From CAVVVS01 sp963751355 (GTDB taxonomy: Bacteria; Bacteroidota; Ignavibacteria; Ignavibacteriales; Ignavibacteriaceae): 64,000 bases of DNA. Below the pieces are notes generated by a model that was given only the letters and a program-made list of their open reading frames with translations, was not told the origin of the DNA and did not search any database. Shown in pieces: positions 1 through 9,269 of the stretch. The position numbers and the translations under genes are program-made. Location: NCBI GenBank assembly GCA_963751355.1, contig CAVVVS010000071.1, positions 18,353-82,352 of the forward strand. Reading direction: 5' to 3'. Every line of letters starts with the position of its first letter. The first letter of the stretch is position 1.

Positions 1-1
1 G

Positions 2-439
2 AAGTATGTTTATCCTCCTAAAAAACGCGGTGCCGAAGAAGCATTGAAAACCTGCGAAGGAGACTGCGGTCAATACTCGGCATTGTTTATTGCACTAGCC
101 AGGGCGGAAGGAATTCCCGCCAGGCAGCAGTCAGGTTTTATGTTTATGCCGGATAATGCAGGCTACCATGTTTGGTCTGAAATTTATCTTCCTGTTTACG
201 GATGGGTTCCTGTTGATGCAACTAAGTCGAACGGATTTTGCCACATCGATAATCAACGGCTGATAGCTTCTGTGGGAATGAATATACCCGTAAAATATTC
301 TCCCGTTTGGGCAACAGATAAAAACTCGGAAGTTCATAACGGCAGAATTGATTTTATGCAGCTTGTATCTGCCGTAATGAGCGGAGTTAAAGCCAATTTA
401 AGTACAAGCCTGTTTGTTACTAAATCAAGTGATAACTAA
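2..439 (+). CDS. Transglutaminase-like domain protein, 3' part only
   Basis: The reading frame is open from the first bases of the window, so the true start lies upstream. The visible 145 residues are the C-terminal half of a transglutaminase-like (papain-fold) domain. They hold the catalytic Cys in EGDCGQYSALF, then the His in GYHVWSEIYLP, then the Asp in GWVPVDATK, in the Cys-His-Asp order expected for the family. The fold is used by peptidases and transglutaminases; no substrate can be read from the fragment. The TTG at 44 falls inside the domain just before the catalytic Cys and is not a believable start. A 727-base gap follows the stop, so it ends its transcription unit. Confidence 0.85.
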   Translation, partial: KYVYPPKKRGAEEALKTCEGDCGQYSALFIALARAEGIPARQQSGFMFMPDNAGYHVWSEIYLPVYGWVPVDATKSNGFCHIDNQRLIASVGMNIPVKYSPVWATDKNSEVHNGRIDFMQLVSAVMSGVKANLSTSLFVTKSSDN

Positions 440-1166
440 ATGTAGCTGAATACTTAAACAGATCTGAATTGAATAATAGAAAATTTATTTTGATAATCTG
501 TTGCTATTTAAAAATAAATTAGCTAACATAATACAAATTACCTAATTCTTTAACATCTTGTAGCTAATTTTTCTTTCCTTACAAGAGCGGATATTTCGTA
601 AAATAATCTCAAATTCCGGAAGTAATGATTTTTCGAAATCTTTGGAAGTAAACTCTATTATTTACAGAAATACGGCAAACACAAAATTTTAATTGTGCAT
701 CGAAATAGATTCGAAAGATATAATTTTTGAACCCCCTTTGACTTCCTTATTAAAAGCAGAAAGGAATTATCTTCTTTTAATTAGGGAGAACCGAAGGGGG
801 GTTCAATTATCAAAGAGGCTAATCTGTTTTTTGTTTTATAAGCCTCTTTGGTTGGTTAAATTTACTTTTCGAAAGTTTATAAAACTAATTAAACTCAATC
901 GTAAGAATTATAGAATGAATTCCTTTCAGAATTTATAAGGAGGAATTTAATTCAAAAATTATAATTAATAAAACAAAAGTTTAACTAAGGATAACATAAT
1001 TTTCCCGTGTTGTAGAATTACTGAATAAAAATCCTGCCTCAGCAAAGTAGTAAATTATTTGTGAAAAAAAACGGACCAATTAGATTTGCATATTTCCAAA
1101 TCTTAAATTTATCCGGTCTATTTATAAAAAATATTTTACCTTGTAAATTTGTCTCCCGGGAATAAT
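440..1166. other. Intergenic region without a convincing gene
   Basis: This 727-base AT-rich gap lies between a plus-strand gene end and a minus-strand gene end. It contains the hairpin repeat at 720-810 and, just after it, a perfect 9-base inverted repeat (812-820 with 841-849, AAAGAGGCT/AGCCTCTTT). The second repeat is followed by only three T residues, so it is not a clear terminator. I see no tRNA, no ribosome-binding site followed by a good frame, and no protein motif. Confidence 0.6.
720..810. repeat. Long imperfect hairpin, possible MITE-like repeat
   Basis: The left arm starts ATAATTTTTGAACCCCC and the right arm ends GGGGGGTTCAATTAT. The arms stay complementary inward for about 35 bases each, with small bulges, down to TTAAAAG/CTTTTAA around a loop of about 17 bases. 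An inverted repeat of this size with no gene inside fits a miniature inverted-repeat element or the remnant of one. I found no second full copy in the window, so mobility is inferred. Confidence 0.5.
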
Positions 1167-1778
1167 TTATTTTTCTCTTTTAAATTTCCCCATCAATTGA
1201 CCTTCTGCGATTATATGTCCCTGCATAGCTTTTAACAGTTGATGTTTCTCGGCGCCGGATTCATATTTAATTGCAGTGTTAAGAGCATAAATTTTAAAAT
1301 AATAATGGTGTGCATTTCCGGGAGGCGGACAAGGACCTTTATATCCGATTCTTCCAAAACTATTTGTTCCCTGATGAACCTCATCGGGAATATTCCTGGT
1401 TGTGGTAACATCTTCACTAAGCGAAGAGTAGTTTGCCGGAATATTATAAGCAAGCCAATGAACAAAATCACCTCCTGGTGCATCCGGATCATCGACAATT
1501 AATACATATGTTTTCACCCCTTGAATGTTATTAGTCCATTTTAAAGGAGGAGATACATTTGAACCTTCACAAGTATATTTAACAGGAATATTATCACCGT
1601 TTTTGAATGCAGAACTGGTAATTTTTAGTTCCATTTTTTTTACCTGCGATTTTTTTTGTGAATAAGATTTGTTTGATATAAGAAAAGAAAAGCTTAAAAA
1701 GAAATAGAATAAGGTAAGAAAATGCAGTAAGAGATATCTAAAACTTAGCCCGGTATTTTCTGAATTACACGGCCTCAT
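1167..1778 (-). CDS. YbhB/YbcL-type PEBP (Raf kinase inhibitor-like) protein
   Basis: Residues from about 49 onward (MELKITSSAFKNGD...) match the bacterial phosphatidylethanolamine-binding protein family. Visible family motifs are VSPPLKW, the ligand-pocket block IVDDPDAPGGDFVHWL, and the glycine/proline-rich GPCPPPGNAHHYYFKIYAL. Family members bind anionic ligands; their physiological role in bacteria is poorly defined. From the first ATG the protein has a hydrophobic stretch at about 15-35 ending near SYSQ, which would serve as a signal peptide and place the domain in the periplasm. The internal ATG at 1634 (upstream AGGT) would instead give the usual 155-residue cytoplasmic form. I favour the longer form because the hydrophobic segment is well made, but the start is not settled. 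Confidence 0.85.
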   Translation of the reverse strand: MRPCNSENTGLSFRYLLLHFLTLFYFFLSFSFLISNKSYSQKKSQVKKMELKITSSAFKNGDNIPVKYTCEGSNVSPPLKWTNNIQGVKTYVLIVDDPDAPGGDFVHWLAYNIPANYSSLSEDVTTTRNIPDEVHQGTNSFGRIGYKGPCPPPGNAHHYYFKIYALNTAIKYESGAEKHQLLKAMQGHIIAEGQLMGKFKREK

Positions 1779-1901
1779 AAAAATCTCACTTTAATTTATA
1801 GTGAAAATTACATTAATAAAATCTAAAATTCTACAAAATAGTGAATCTAACTTTTGTGTAATTTGCTTTTGGAAATAAGGGTGAAGGTTCAATCTTACTT
1901 T

Positions 1902-3353
1902 TTAAGAGCCTATCATCGATTTAATAACGGTCATTATCCCTGCCGGAAATATACCGAACCAAAACAACAGAAAAGTTAAAGCAGCGATAGCTATACTGCT
2001 GCTTAAAAAATAACCTTTTTTTGAAATGAGTATTGTTTCTTCCGAAGTTTCAGTGTCCTCATCTTTCTGTGAATACATTGCAGTAATGATTCTTAAATAA
2101 TAATACAATCCGATTACACTGGAAGCTACAAGTACAATTACCAGCAACCACAAAGAAGCATGAACACCGGATGCCAGCAAATAATATTTACCTATAAATC
2201 CTGCCGTCAGCGGAATGCCTGCTAAAGAGAAAAGCATGATTGTAAAAACAGACGCAATGACCGGCTTGGTCCAAAACAGTCCCCTGTAATCCTCTATATC
2301 TCCTGCTTCTCTTTCTTTTCCTGATAGGACTGTTATTATTCCGAATGCACCAAGAGTTGTTATAAAATACGCTACTAAATAAAACGTCGCCGCTTCTATC
2401 CCCATTTTCCCTGCGGCAAGAAATGCGACTAAAAGATACCCCAAATGTGCAATAGAAGAGTAAGCCAAAATTCTTTTTACATTATTTTGTTTTAACGCCA
2501 GCAGGTTTCCGATCAACATAGATGCAACGGCAATAATTCCAAAAACTATCATCAAAGATTGATAGTTGGTAATTCTAATTTCACTGAAAAATCTTAAAAG
2601 AAGAGCAAACATTCCGCCTTTTGAAACCGTTGCTACAAATCCTGTAACAGGCGCAGGCGCACCTTCATATACATCCGGCGTCCACATGTGAAAAGGAACT
2701 ACTGCAAGTTTAAACCCTATTCCGATAATTATCATTGAGAAACCCGCCAGGGAAAGCGGTAGAGTAGTACTTGCGCTCATTATTTTTGTGGCAATCCTTG
2801 TAAAATCCATGGTTCCTAAATCGGCATAAACCAACGCCATTCCGAATAACAAAAATGCTGACGAAGCCGCAGCTAATATTAGATATTTTATTCCTGCCTC
2901 AAGAGCGTTTTCAAAATTTCTCAAATAAGAAATCAATACATACAGCGAAACGCTAAGTATTTCTAGTCCGAGAAAGAAAGAAATGAAATGACGGCTGATA
3001 ACCAATACAGAAGAACCGAGAGTTGCGATAAAAAGCAAAATATAAAATTCTTCTACGTTACCATTTTGCTGTTCAAGATAGGAATATGATAACAGTGTAA
3101 CGGTAAAAGCTGCGGCAACAAGCAGTCCTATATAAAAAAGTGCGTAACCGTCAACTATAAACAAAGGTGAAATTGTTACAGGAACCAAGTGAGAAATTTT
3201 AAACAATGAAATGAAAGCAAATCCAAAAGCAATCAAACTGATTAAGTTCACAACCTGGTGGTTTCGCTTAATAGCGATTAAAAGCATAATCACAATTGAT
3301 GCGGCTGCAATTATTATTAACGGTATTAGTACGGCAAAATCGAGAGAAGTCAC
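1902..3353 (-). CDS. nuoN: NADH-quinone oxidoreductase subunit N
   Basis: This is an antiporter-like membrane subunit of respiratory complex I, 483 residues, the usual length. It is a chain of about 14 transmembrane helices. Recognisable NuoN blocks are FFLGLEILSVSLYVLISY with the buried Glu, and HMWTPDVYEGAPAPVTGF followed by the VSKGG lysine segment of the proton channel. It translocates protons in concert with NuoL and NuoM. It is the last gene of the operon. It starts with GTG, overlapping the nuoM stop by four bases (GTGA at 3350-3353), so translational coupling is likely. Confidence 0.97.
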   Translation of the reverse strand: MTSLDFAVLIPLIIIAAASIVIMLLIAIKRNHQVVNLISLIAFGFAFISLFKISHLVPVTISPLFIVDGYALFYIGLLVAAAFTVTLLSYSYLEQQNGNVEEFYILLFIATLGSSVLVISRHFISFFLGLEILSVSLYVLISYLRNFENALEAGIKYLILAAASSAFLLFGMALVYADLGTMDFTRIATKIMSASTTLPLSLAGFSMIIIGIGFKLAVVPFHMWTPDVYEGAPAPVTGFVATVSKGGMFALLLRFFSEIRITNYQSLMIVFGIIAVASMLIGNLLALKQNNVKRILAYSSIAHLGYLLVAFLAAGKMGIEAATFYLVAYFITTLGAFGIITVLSGKEREAGDIEDYRGLFWTKPVIASVFTIMLFSLAGIPLTAGFIGKYYLLASGVHASLWLLVIVLVASSVIGLYYYLRIITAMYSQKDEDTETSEETILISKKGYFLSSSIAIAALTFLLFWFGIFPAGIMTVIKSMIGS

Positions 3354-4921
3354 AGTTCGCCTCCAACTTTCTTTTCTTTAAAGGACATGCTTTTCATCTT
3401 ATTCATATCATTTTCATAATTTGTTTCTATAAATTTAGTACTGCTTTTTACGCTTTTCATTATTTGTTCAATAGTGCTGTTTGCAGTATTTATTACCAGC
3501 TGCGGGAAGAACCCCAGCCAAACAATAACTACAATAAGTGAACCCATTATCAGCATCTCACGCGGTACAAAATCTTTGAGCTCCCATTCTTTTTCTTTCT
3601 GACCGTGGAAAACCTTTTGAACTACGCGCAAGGCATAAATTGTTGATGCAATCAATCCAAGAGTTGCTAAAACGGTAATAGTTATATTAGCTTGATATGC
3701 ACCTACGAGAGTTAAAAACTCCGCTACAAAATTTCCTAAACCGGGAAGTCCTAGAGATGCCATCGCAAACAGCAACCCGATAGCTCCCATCCGCGGTACC
3801 TTTTCCCATAATCCGCCCATAATTTCCATGTTCCTGGTATGAATTCTTTCCTGAAGTGAACCGACCAAAATGAATAAAGCCCCGGTGCTTATCCCGTGAG
3901 TAATCATCTGCAACACCACTCCCTGGAAAGCAAGCGAATTAAGAGCAAAAACTCCAAGCAAAACAAAGCCCATGTGACTCACACTTGTATATGCAACCAG
4001 CCGTTTTAAATCCGTTTGAGCAAATGCCAGTTTTGCTCCGTAAAGAATTCCAACCACTCCAATCAACATAAGAACGGGTGAAGCCTGATGAACTGCATCG
4101 GGGAAAAGCGGCAGTACAAACCTAAGTAATCCGTATGCACCGGTTTTCAGAAGCAGTCCGGCAAGTATAACGCTTCCGGCAGTCGGTGCTTCGGTATGAG
4201 CGTCCGGCAGCCAATTATGAAACGGAACTGCCGGCAGTTTAACTAAAAATGCAATCAAAAAGCCGAACATTAATGTCATTGAAACTACGGGACCGGTATT
4301 TGTCCCAAGAAGTTTCATATAATTAAAAGTATAAACACCGGTATTAGCTCCGTGAATAAAATAAAGTGCAAGTATCGAAAGGAACATCAGCAAGCCGCTT
4401 GCCTGGGTAAAAAGGAAAAATTTAAATGCCGCATAAATCCGGTTTTCGTGTCCCCAAATTCCGATCAGGAAATACATCGGAATGAGCATAACTTCCCAGA
4501 AGAAATAAAACAGGAATAAATCCATAGCAAGGAATACACCCAGGATGCCTGCTAAGATCCACATTATATTAAAATGGAAGAACCCTACATGTTCAGTTAT
4601 TTCAGTCCACGAAGTAAGGACAGAAAGTATTCCCAGGAAAACGGTCAAGGCAATTAGAATTAAACTCAACCCGTCCATTGCTAAATAAAAACTAATACCG
4701 AATTGCGGTATCCAGCTTGTTTGCACCTGTATCAGCCAGGATGGATGCTGGGTTATTTGAATATTAACCGGATAACTGAACCAGATTGAAAGTATGATAA
4801 CAAAATCTATAATTAAAGCGATCAAAGATATCCAGCGTGGAAGTTTGTCATTCCACTTTCCCGAAATCCAGGCTAAAAATCCTCCAATTATTAATATTAT
4901 TATTAACCAAGCAAGTATCAT
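3350..4921 (-). CDS. nuoM: NADH-quinone oxidoreductase subunit M
   Basis: Proton-pumping antiporter-like subunit of complex I, 523 residues. Signature segments include FFWEVMLIPMYFLIGIWGHE with the essential membrane Glu, the LVKLPAVPFHNWLPDAHTEA loop with its Lys, and HGISTGALFILVGSLQER. About 14 transmembrane helices fill the protein. The last ~45 residues after the final helix are polar and Lys-rich, which is somewhat longer than usual. It overlaps nuoL upstream by four bases (ATGA) and nuoN downstream by four bases. Confidence 0.97.
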   Translation of the reverse strand: MILAWLIIILIIGGFLAWISGKWNDKLPRWISLIALIIDFVIILSIWFSYPVNIQITQHPSWLIQVQTSWIPQFGISFYLAMDGLSLILIALTVFLGILSVLTSWTEITEHVGFFHFNIMWILAGILGVFLAMDLFLFYFFWEVMLIPMYFLIGIWGHENRIYAAFKFFLFTQASGLLMFLSILALYFIHGANTGVYTFNYMKLLGTNTGPVVSMTLMFGFLIAFLVKLPAVPFHNWLPDAHTEAPTAGSVILAGLLLKTGAYGLLRFVLPLFPDAVHQASPVLMLIGVVGILYGAKLAFAQTDLKRLVAYTSVSHMGFVLLGVFALNSLAFQGVVLQMITHGISTGALFILVGSLQERIHTRNMEIMGGLWEKVPRMGAIGLLFAMASLGLPGLGNFVAEFLTLVGAYQANITITVLATLGLIASTIYALRVVQKVFHGQKEKEWELKDFVPREMLIMGSLIVVIVWLGFFPQLVINTANSTIEQIMKSVKSSTKFIETNYENDMNKMKSMSFKEKKVGGEL

Positions 4922-6798
4922 AAAAAGACCATAATAGTTAATGTTACGATTGCACCAAATACTATTCCGAGCGCATACCAGCGCAGCTTACCGGTTTGAG
5001 TTTTGGTTAATACTGTGTTGCAGGCTTGACTAAACCAGGCAATGCCGGTATAAATTTGATCAAAAAAATCGTTTTTGTTAATTCTTGAAAAGTAAACTAT
5101 CGGATAAACAAAAACTCTATCGTACAGCCAATCGAATCCCCAACCGGAAAACCAGTATTTTGCCAGTGCAGATTTTTCAAATCTTTTGATAAAGTGTGGC
5201 TTTTGTACATAAAATACATATGCCAGATAAACTCCGCTCAATGCAAGTATAGCCGTTATAATCTGCAATAAAGCTTCAATGCCTACCCCGAAATGAAACA
5301 AAACCGGTTCAGGGAGAATAGAAGAGAGAAAATTTGAAAATAGAGGCAAATTTCCCAATGTATCCGGAATTTCAATGAACCCTCCCATGATAGACAAGAC
5401 CGCGAGAACAATAAGAGGAATTTTGATAAAGTTTCCCGGCTTGTGTGTCGGCTGCATTTTTGCCTCACCGTAAAATGTTACAAACACCATTCTGAATGTA
5501 TAAATTGCAGTAATGAATGCACCGATGAGTCCTCCTAACCATAACCAGCCGCTTCCTTTTGTACTTGAAAAAGCATACCAGAGAATAGCATCTTTGCTGT
5601 AAAAACCCGCAGTAACTAAAGGCAGCGCAGCTAGAGAAGCAGATGCAATTAAGAATGTCCAGAATGTAACCGGAAGAAGTTTTCTTAAACCTCCCATCTT
5701 GAACATATCATGTTCATGGTGAAGAGTAATAATAATTGCACCGGCGCCGAGGAATAAGAGTGCCTTGAAAAATGCATGAATCATAAAATGAAAAATGCCG
5801 GCTGCCCAGGCACCCACACCTAATGCTAAAAACATGTAGCCGATTTGACTAATAGTCGAGTAAGCTAAAACTCTCTTGATATCTTTTTGTGTTAATGCGC
5901 TGAATCCCGCGAGTAAAAGCGTCAATGCTCCGATAATAGCAACCAGTAATTGAACAGTCGGTGCAAGAGCAAAGAGTACATGAGTTCTTGCAATTAAATA
6001 AACACCAGCCGTTACCATTGTAGCAGCATGAATCAAAGCGCTTACGGGAGTCGGGCCTGCCATTGCATCGGGAAGCCAGGTTTGAAGCGGAAGCTGAGCC
6101 GATTTTCCGAGAGCTCCGCCTAAAAGCAGAAACGAAGCGGCAAAAGCCATTGATGAACCGGTGCTCCACTGCATTGAAGCTTGATGCAAAATATCCTGAA
6201 TATTCAAAGTTCCGAAACTCTTCACTAACAGGAACAAACCGATTACCATTGCAGTGTCGCCCACGCGTGTAACTATGAAAGCTTTTCTAGCGGCATAACC
6301 GTTTGAAGGATTTTTATACCAGAATCCGATTAACAAATAACTGCAGAGTCCAACACCTTCCCATCCTAAATACAAAAGAAGAAGATTATTAGCTAAAACA
6401 AGTGTCAGCATCGAGCCGACGAACAGATTCATATAAGCAAAGAAACGTGCAAATCCGTCGTCATCTTTCATGAATTCTGCGGAGTAGAGATGGATTAAAA
6501 AACCTACAAATGTAATTACAAATATAAAAACAACTGTTAATGCATCCAGGTGAAATGCTATTTGCGGAGTAAATCCGGTAACGCTTACCCACGTCCATAA
6601 GATTTGGTCAAATGAATACCCTGCCGGCGGAGAAGCAATAAAAGTAATTCCGATTATAATAGTTAATAATGCAGATATACCTATTGAACCGACACCGACG
6701 ATTCCTGCTAAGGTTCTTTTCATTTTTCCGCCGAATATTGCAAGTATTAAAAATCCGGCGAACGGTAATGCAGGTATTAACCACAAAAGCTCAAACAT
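4918..6798 (-). CDS. nuoL: NADH-quinone oxidoreductase subunit L
   Basis: Largest membrane subunit of complex I and the distal proton channel, 626 residues. Diagnostic blocks are LYLGWEGVGLCSYLLIGFWY, LPDAMAGPTPVSALIHAATM, and HAFFKALLFLGAGAII followed by HHEHDMFKMGGL. The C-terminal ~120 residues after the antiporter core contain the extra hydrophobic and amphipathic segments that form the long lateral helix in known structures. It starts one base after the nuoK stop and overlaps nuoM by four bases, so the nuoJ-K-L-M-N block is packed with almost no spacing. Confidence 0.97.
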   Translation of the reverse strand: MFELLWLIPALPFAGFLILAIFGGKMKRTLAGIVGVGSIGISALLTIIIGITFIASPPAGYSFDQILWTWVSVTGFTPQIAFHLDALTVVFIFVITFVGFLIHLYSAEFMKDDDGFARFFAYMNLFVGSMLTLVLANNLLLLYLGWEGVGLCSYLLIGFWYKNPSNGYAARKAFIVTRVGDTAMVIGLFLLVKSFGTLNIQDILHQASMQWSTGSSMAFAASFLLLGGALGKSAQLPLQTWLPDAMAGPTPVSALIHAATMVTAGVYLIARTHVLFALAPTVQLLVAIIGALTLLLAGFSALTQKDIKRVLAYSTISQIGYMFLALGVGAWAAGIFHFMIHAFFKALLFLGAGAIIITLHHEHDMFKMGGLRKLLPVTFWTFLIASASLAALPLVTAGFYSKDAILWYAFSSTKGSGWLWLGGLIGAFITAIYTFRMVFVTFYGEAKMQPTHKPGNFIKIPLIVLAVLSIMGGFIEIPDTLGNLPLFSNFLSSILPEPVLFHFGVGIEALLQIITAILALSGVYLAYVFYVQKPHFIKRFEKSALAKYWFSGWGFDWLYDRVFVYPIVYFSRINKNDFFDQIYTGIAWFSQACNTVLTKTQTGKLRWYALGIVFGAIVTLTIMVFL

Positions 6799-6799
6799 A

Positions 6800-7108
6800 C
6801 TATCCTTTCATTTTATCCAAGGAATCCGCATCAAGAGTTTTAAATCGATGATATATTTGTAAAATTAACGCAAGCCCTACGGAGACTTCCGCTGCTGCCA
6901 TCGTAAGGATGAAAATAAACATCACTTGACCGTCTGGCTGCGTCCATCTTGAACCGGCAATAATAAATGCCAAGCCTGCGGCATTCAGCATAATTTCAAT
7001 TGACATCAGCATAAAAATTATATTGCGCCTGACAAGCAGTCCGATAAGTCCAAGCACGAATAAAATCCCGGCTAATATTAATCCTGTTCCCAAAGGTACA
7101 GCTGTCAT
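6800..7108 (-). CDS. nuoK: NADH-quinone oxidoreductase subunit K
   Basis: Small three-helix membrane subunit of complex I, 102 residues from the ATG at 7106-7108 (MTAVPLGTGL). This start gives the normal NuoK length and the standard ATGA overlap with the nuoJ stop; a longer open frame to 7360 exists but lies inside nuoJ and has no support. The two membrane glutamates required for coupling are visible in MSIEIMLNAAGLAF and MAAAEVSVGLALIL. Confidence 0.95.
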   Translation of the reverse strand: MTAVPLGTGLILAGILFVLGLIGLLVRRNIIFMLMSIEIMLNAAGLAFIIAGSRWTQPDGQVMFIFILTMAAAEVSVGLALILQIYHRFKTLDADSLDKMKG

Positions 7109-7635
7109 TGGGTTTCTTCCTTTTCCAAATATCTGTGCATTATTCGTTTTCTTCCTTTTCCCAGATGATAGGCTCCGACAATTCCAGCCATCAAAAGCAT
7201 TGCAGCCAATTCTACTCCAAGCATATACTTCCCAAACAAAGATATTCCGACCTGCTTTGGTGTAACGACAATGGTATTGTAACTCGCCGGTCCTGTTGAA
7301 GTGAAAATTATTATGAATTCTATTAACAAGATTAGTGTTAAAGTTCCCGGCCCTATCCATGAAGAAGGTTTTATGATCAATCGTTCTTTTTTTAATGCTT
7401 CTCCTTCAAGATTCAGCATCATCACTACGAAAATGAACAAAACCATTATTGCGCCGGCATAAATAATCACTTCAAGTGCAGCAATGAACGGTGCTCCTAT
7501 TATAAAGAATATTACTGCTACCGATAACAGAGAAACAACTAAATACAATAATGCATGAACCGCATTCGAGCGAGTTATTACCAACAAGGTAGACATGATT
7601 GCAACTATAGCTGCTATGTAAAATAAAATCATCAT
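7105..7635 (-). CDS. nuoJ: NADH-quinone oxidoreductase subunit J
   Basis: Membrane subunit of complex I, 176 residues with five predicted helices. The conserved helix with the pi-bulge region is seen in EVIIYAGAIMVLFIFVVMMLN. NuoJ lies next to NuoH/A/K in the coupling region. A 141-base gap separates it from nuoI upstream, the longest non-repeat gap in the operon; I see no clear promoter or terminator in it. It overlaps nuoK by four bases. Confidence 0.95.
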   Translation of the reverse strand: MMILFYIAAIVAIMSTLLVITRSNAVHALLYLVVSLLSVAVIFFIIGAPFIAALEVIIYAGAIMVLFIFVVMMLNLEGEALKKERLIIKPSSWIGPGTLTLILLIEFIIIFTSTGPASYNTIVVTPKQVGISLFGKYMLGVELAAMLLMAGIVGAYHLGKGRKRIMHRYLEKEETQ

Positions 7636-7776
7636 TTGGTTTTTACTTTATCCGATTTAATTTCTGTTTTTTCTCAAGTTTTTTTCAGGATGTATAATTA
7701 TAGGTTTGTAATGGACTGTTCCTTAGACCCATATGCCTATATAACTTTATACCATTAAACTTTCATTCTCTACAAC

Positions 7777-8295
7777 TCACGGCAGCAGACTCCTAATATC
7801 AATTGGTTTTTCTTCGCTTTCGGATTCGCCTTTGTCTTTTCCTTTTATCGCGAGTCCGGCAACTCTGTAAAAATTATAGCCGTGATATTTACCTTCTCCG
7901 TTAATTAAAAGATCATCTTTTTCGTAAACTAAATTCTGTCTGTTTGGTTCTGCCATTTCGAAATCAGGAGTAAGCTGAATAGCGTAAGTTGGGCAAGCCT
8001 CTTCACAGAAGCCGCAGAAGATGCATCTCGAAAAATTTATTCTGAAAAAATCCGGGTAGCGTCTGCCGTGATCGTCTTCGGTTGCCTGAAGCGATATACA
8101 ATCAACCGGACAGGCTACTGCGCATAAATAACAGGCAACACATCGTTCTTCACCATCGGGATTTCGTGATAAAATAATTCGTCCTCTCCATCTGGCAGGC
8201 AGAACGGATTTTTCATCAGGATATTGTATAGTTACTTTTTTCCGAAACAAATGCAGAAAAGCTATCCACATACTTCTCAAATTACTAAACATCAA
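7777..8295 (-). CDS. nuoI: NADH-quinone oxidoreductase subunit I (2x[4Fe-4S])
   Basis: Ferredoxin-like peripheral subunit that carries clusters N6a and N6b toward the quinone site. Two complete CxxCxxCxxxCP motifs are visible: Cys 52/55/58/62 (CVACYLCAVACP) and Cys 91/94/97/101 (CIFCGFCEEACP). At 172 residues it matches the family. An N-terminal amphipathic stretch (IAFLHLFRKK) would dock onto the membrane arm. It follows nuoH after 20 bases in the operon. Confidence 0.96.
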   Translation of the reverse strand: MMFSNLRSMWIAFLHLFRKKVTIQYPDEKSVLPARWRGRIILSRNPDGEERCVACYLCAVACPVDCISLQATEDDHGRRYPDFFRINFSRCIFCGFCEEACPTYAIQLTPDFEMAEPNRQNLVYEKDDLLINGEGKYHGYNFYRVAGLAIKGKDKGESESEEKPIDIRSLLP

Positions 8296-8315
8296 ATCCT
8301 CTTTTTATTAAATTC

Positions 8316-9269
8316 CTAAAAAGCCAGAACAATTGCACCTGTTACCAGCAGATTCAGCAAAGCAAGCGGAAGAAGCAGCTTCCAACCATAGCTCATCAAT
8401 TGATCATATCTCGGGCGCGGCAAAGATGCTCTCAACAAAATAAATCCGAAAATGAAGACGAATGTTTTAATTAAAAACCATATATACGGCGGAAGAAAAG
8501 ACGGTCCCAGCCATCCGCCGAAAAATAATGTTACTATCATTGCGGAAATTAAAGTGATTCCCACATACTCGCCAACGAAGAACATTCCGAATTTCATTCC
8601 CGAATACTCAGAGTGAAATCCCGCTACTAACTCACTTTCTGCTTCGGGAATATCAAACGGCAATCGATGTGTTTCCGCAATGCCGGCGATTAAAAATATT
8701 ACGAATCCCGCAAACTGCGGAATAAAAAACCAAATATGTTTCTGCGCCTCAACAATTTCTCTAAGACTAAATGAGCCGGTCATCATCACCACACCCATCA
8801 GCGAGAGTCCCATAAAAACTTCATAGCTGATCATCTGGGCAGAACCTCTCAGTGCACCCAGCAGCGAGTATTTATTATTCGATGACCATCCACCCAGCAC
8901 GATGCTGTAAGCTCCCATTGAAGACATTGCCAGGAAAAATAACAGTGCAATATTCAAATCCGAAACGAATATGTGCGGTGCAAAAGGTATAACCGCAAAA
9001 CTCATAAGAACCGCTATCATCACGATCATCGGAGCAATTATAAAAACGGGCTTGTCGGCAAAAGGCGGAATCCAATCTTCCTTTGTGAATATTTTTATCA
9101 TATCGGCAAGCACCTGTAGTAAACCGAACGGACCAACACGATTGGGACCATAACGATCCTGCCACATTCCGAGCATTCTCCGTTCGAGCCAAATTAATCC
9201 TGCTGCAATAGTCATTATTACAAGCAGAACTCCTACGACAATCAATATACTTGCTAATACCTGACTCAT
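8316..9269 (-). CDS. nuoH: NADH-quinone oxidoreductase subunit H
   Basis: Membrane subunit that with NuoB and NuoD forms the quinone-binding cavity; 317 residues and eight or so transmembrane helices. The family hallmark ETHRLPFDIPEAESELV, continuing into HSEYSGMKFG, is intact with its charged residues, as are DRYGPNRVGPFGLLQ near the N-terminus and LLGALRGSAQMISYE in the middle. The ATG overlaps the nuoG stop by four bases (9266-9269). Confidence 0.97.
   Translation of the reverse strand: MSQVLASILIVVGVLLVIMTIAAGLIWLERRMLGMWQDRYGPNRVGPFGLLQVLADMIKIFTKEDWIPPFADKPVFIIAPMIVMIAVLMSFAVIPFAPHIFVSDLNIALLFFLAMSSMGAYSIVLGGWSSNNKYSLLGALRGSAQMISYEVFMGLSLMGVVMMTGSFSLREIVEAQKHIWFFIPQFAGFVIFLIAGIAETHRLPFDIPEAESELVAGFHSEYSGMKFGMFFVGEYVGITLISAMIVTLFFGGWLGPSFLPPYIWFLIKTFVFIFGFILLRASLPRPRYDQLMSYGWKLLLPLALLNLLVTGAIVLAF

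Noticed and set aside
812..849. Inverted repeat AAAGAGGCT/AGCCTCTTT as a terminator
   Set aside because: Loop of 20 bases and only three T residues follow; it is also far from any gene end.
693..938. 81-codon plus-strand frame starting with GTG
   Set aside because: It runs through the hairpin repeat, has no ribosome-binding site and no recognisable motif.
6800..7360. Longer 186-residue version of NuoK
   Set aside because: The extension lies inside nuoJ; the ATG at 7106-7108 gives the normal 102 residues and the usual ATGA overlap.
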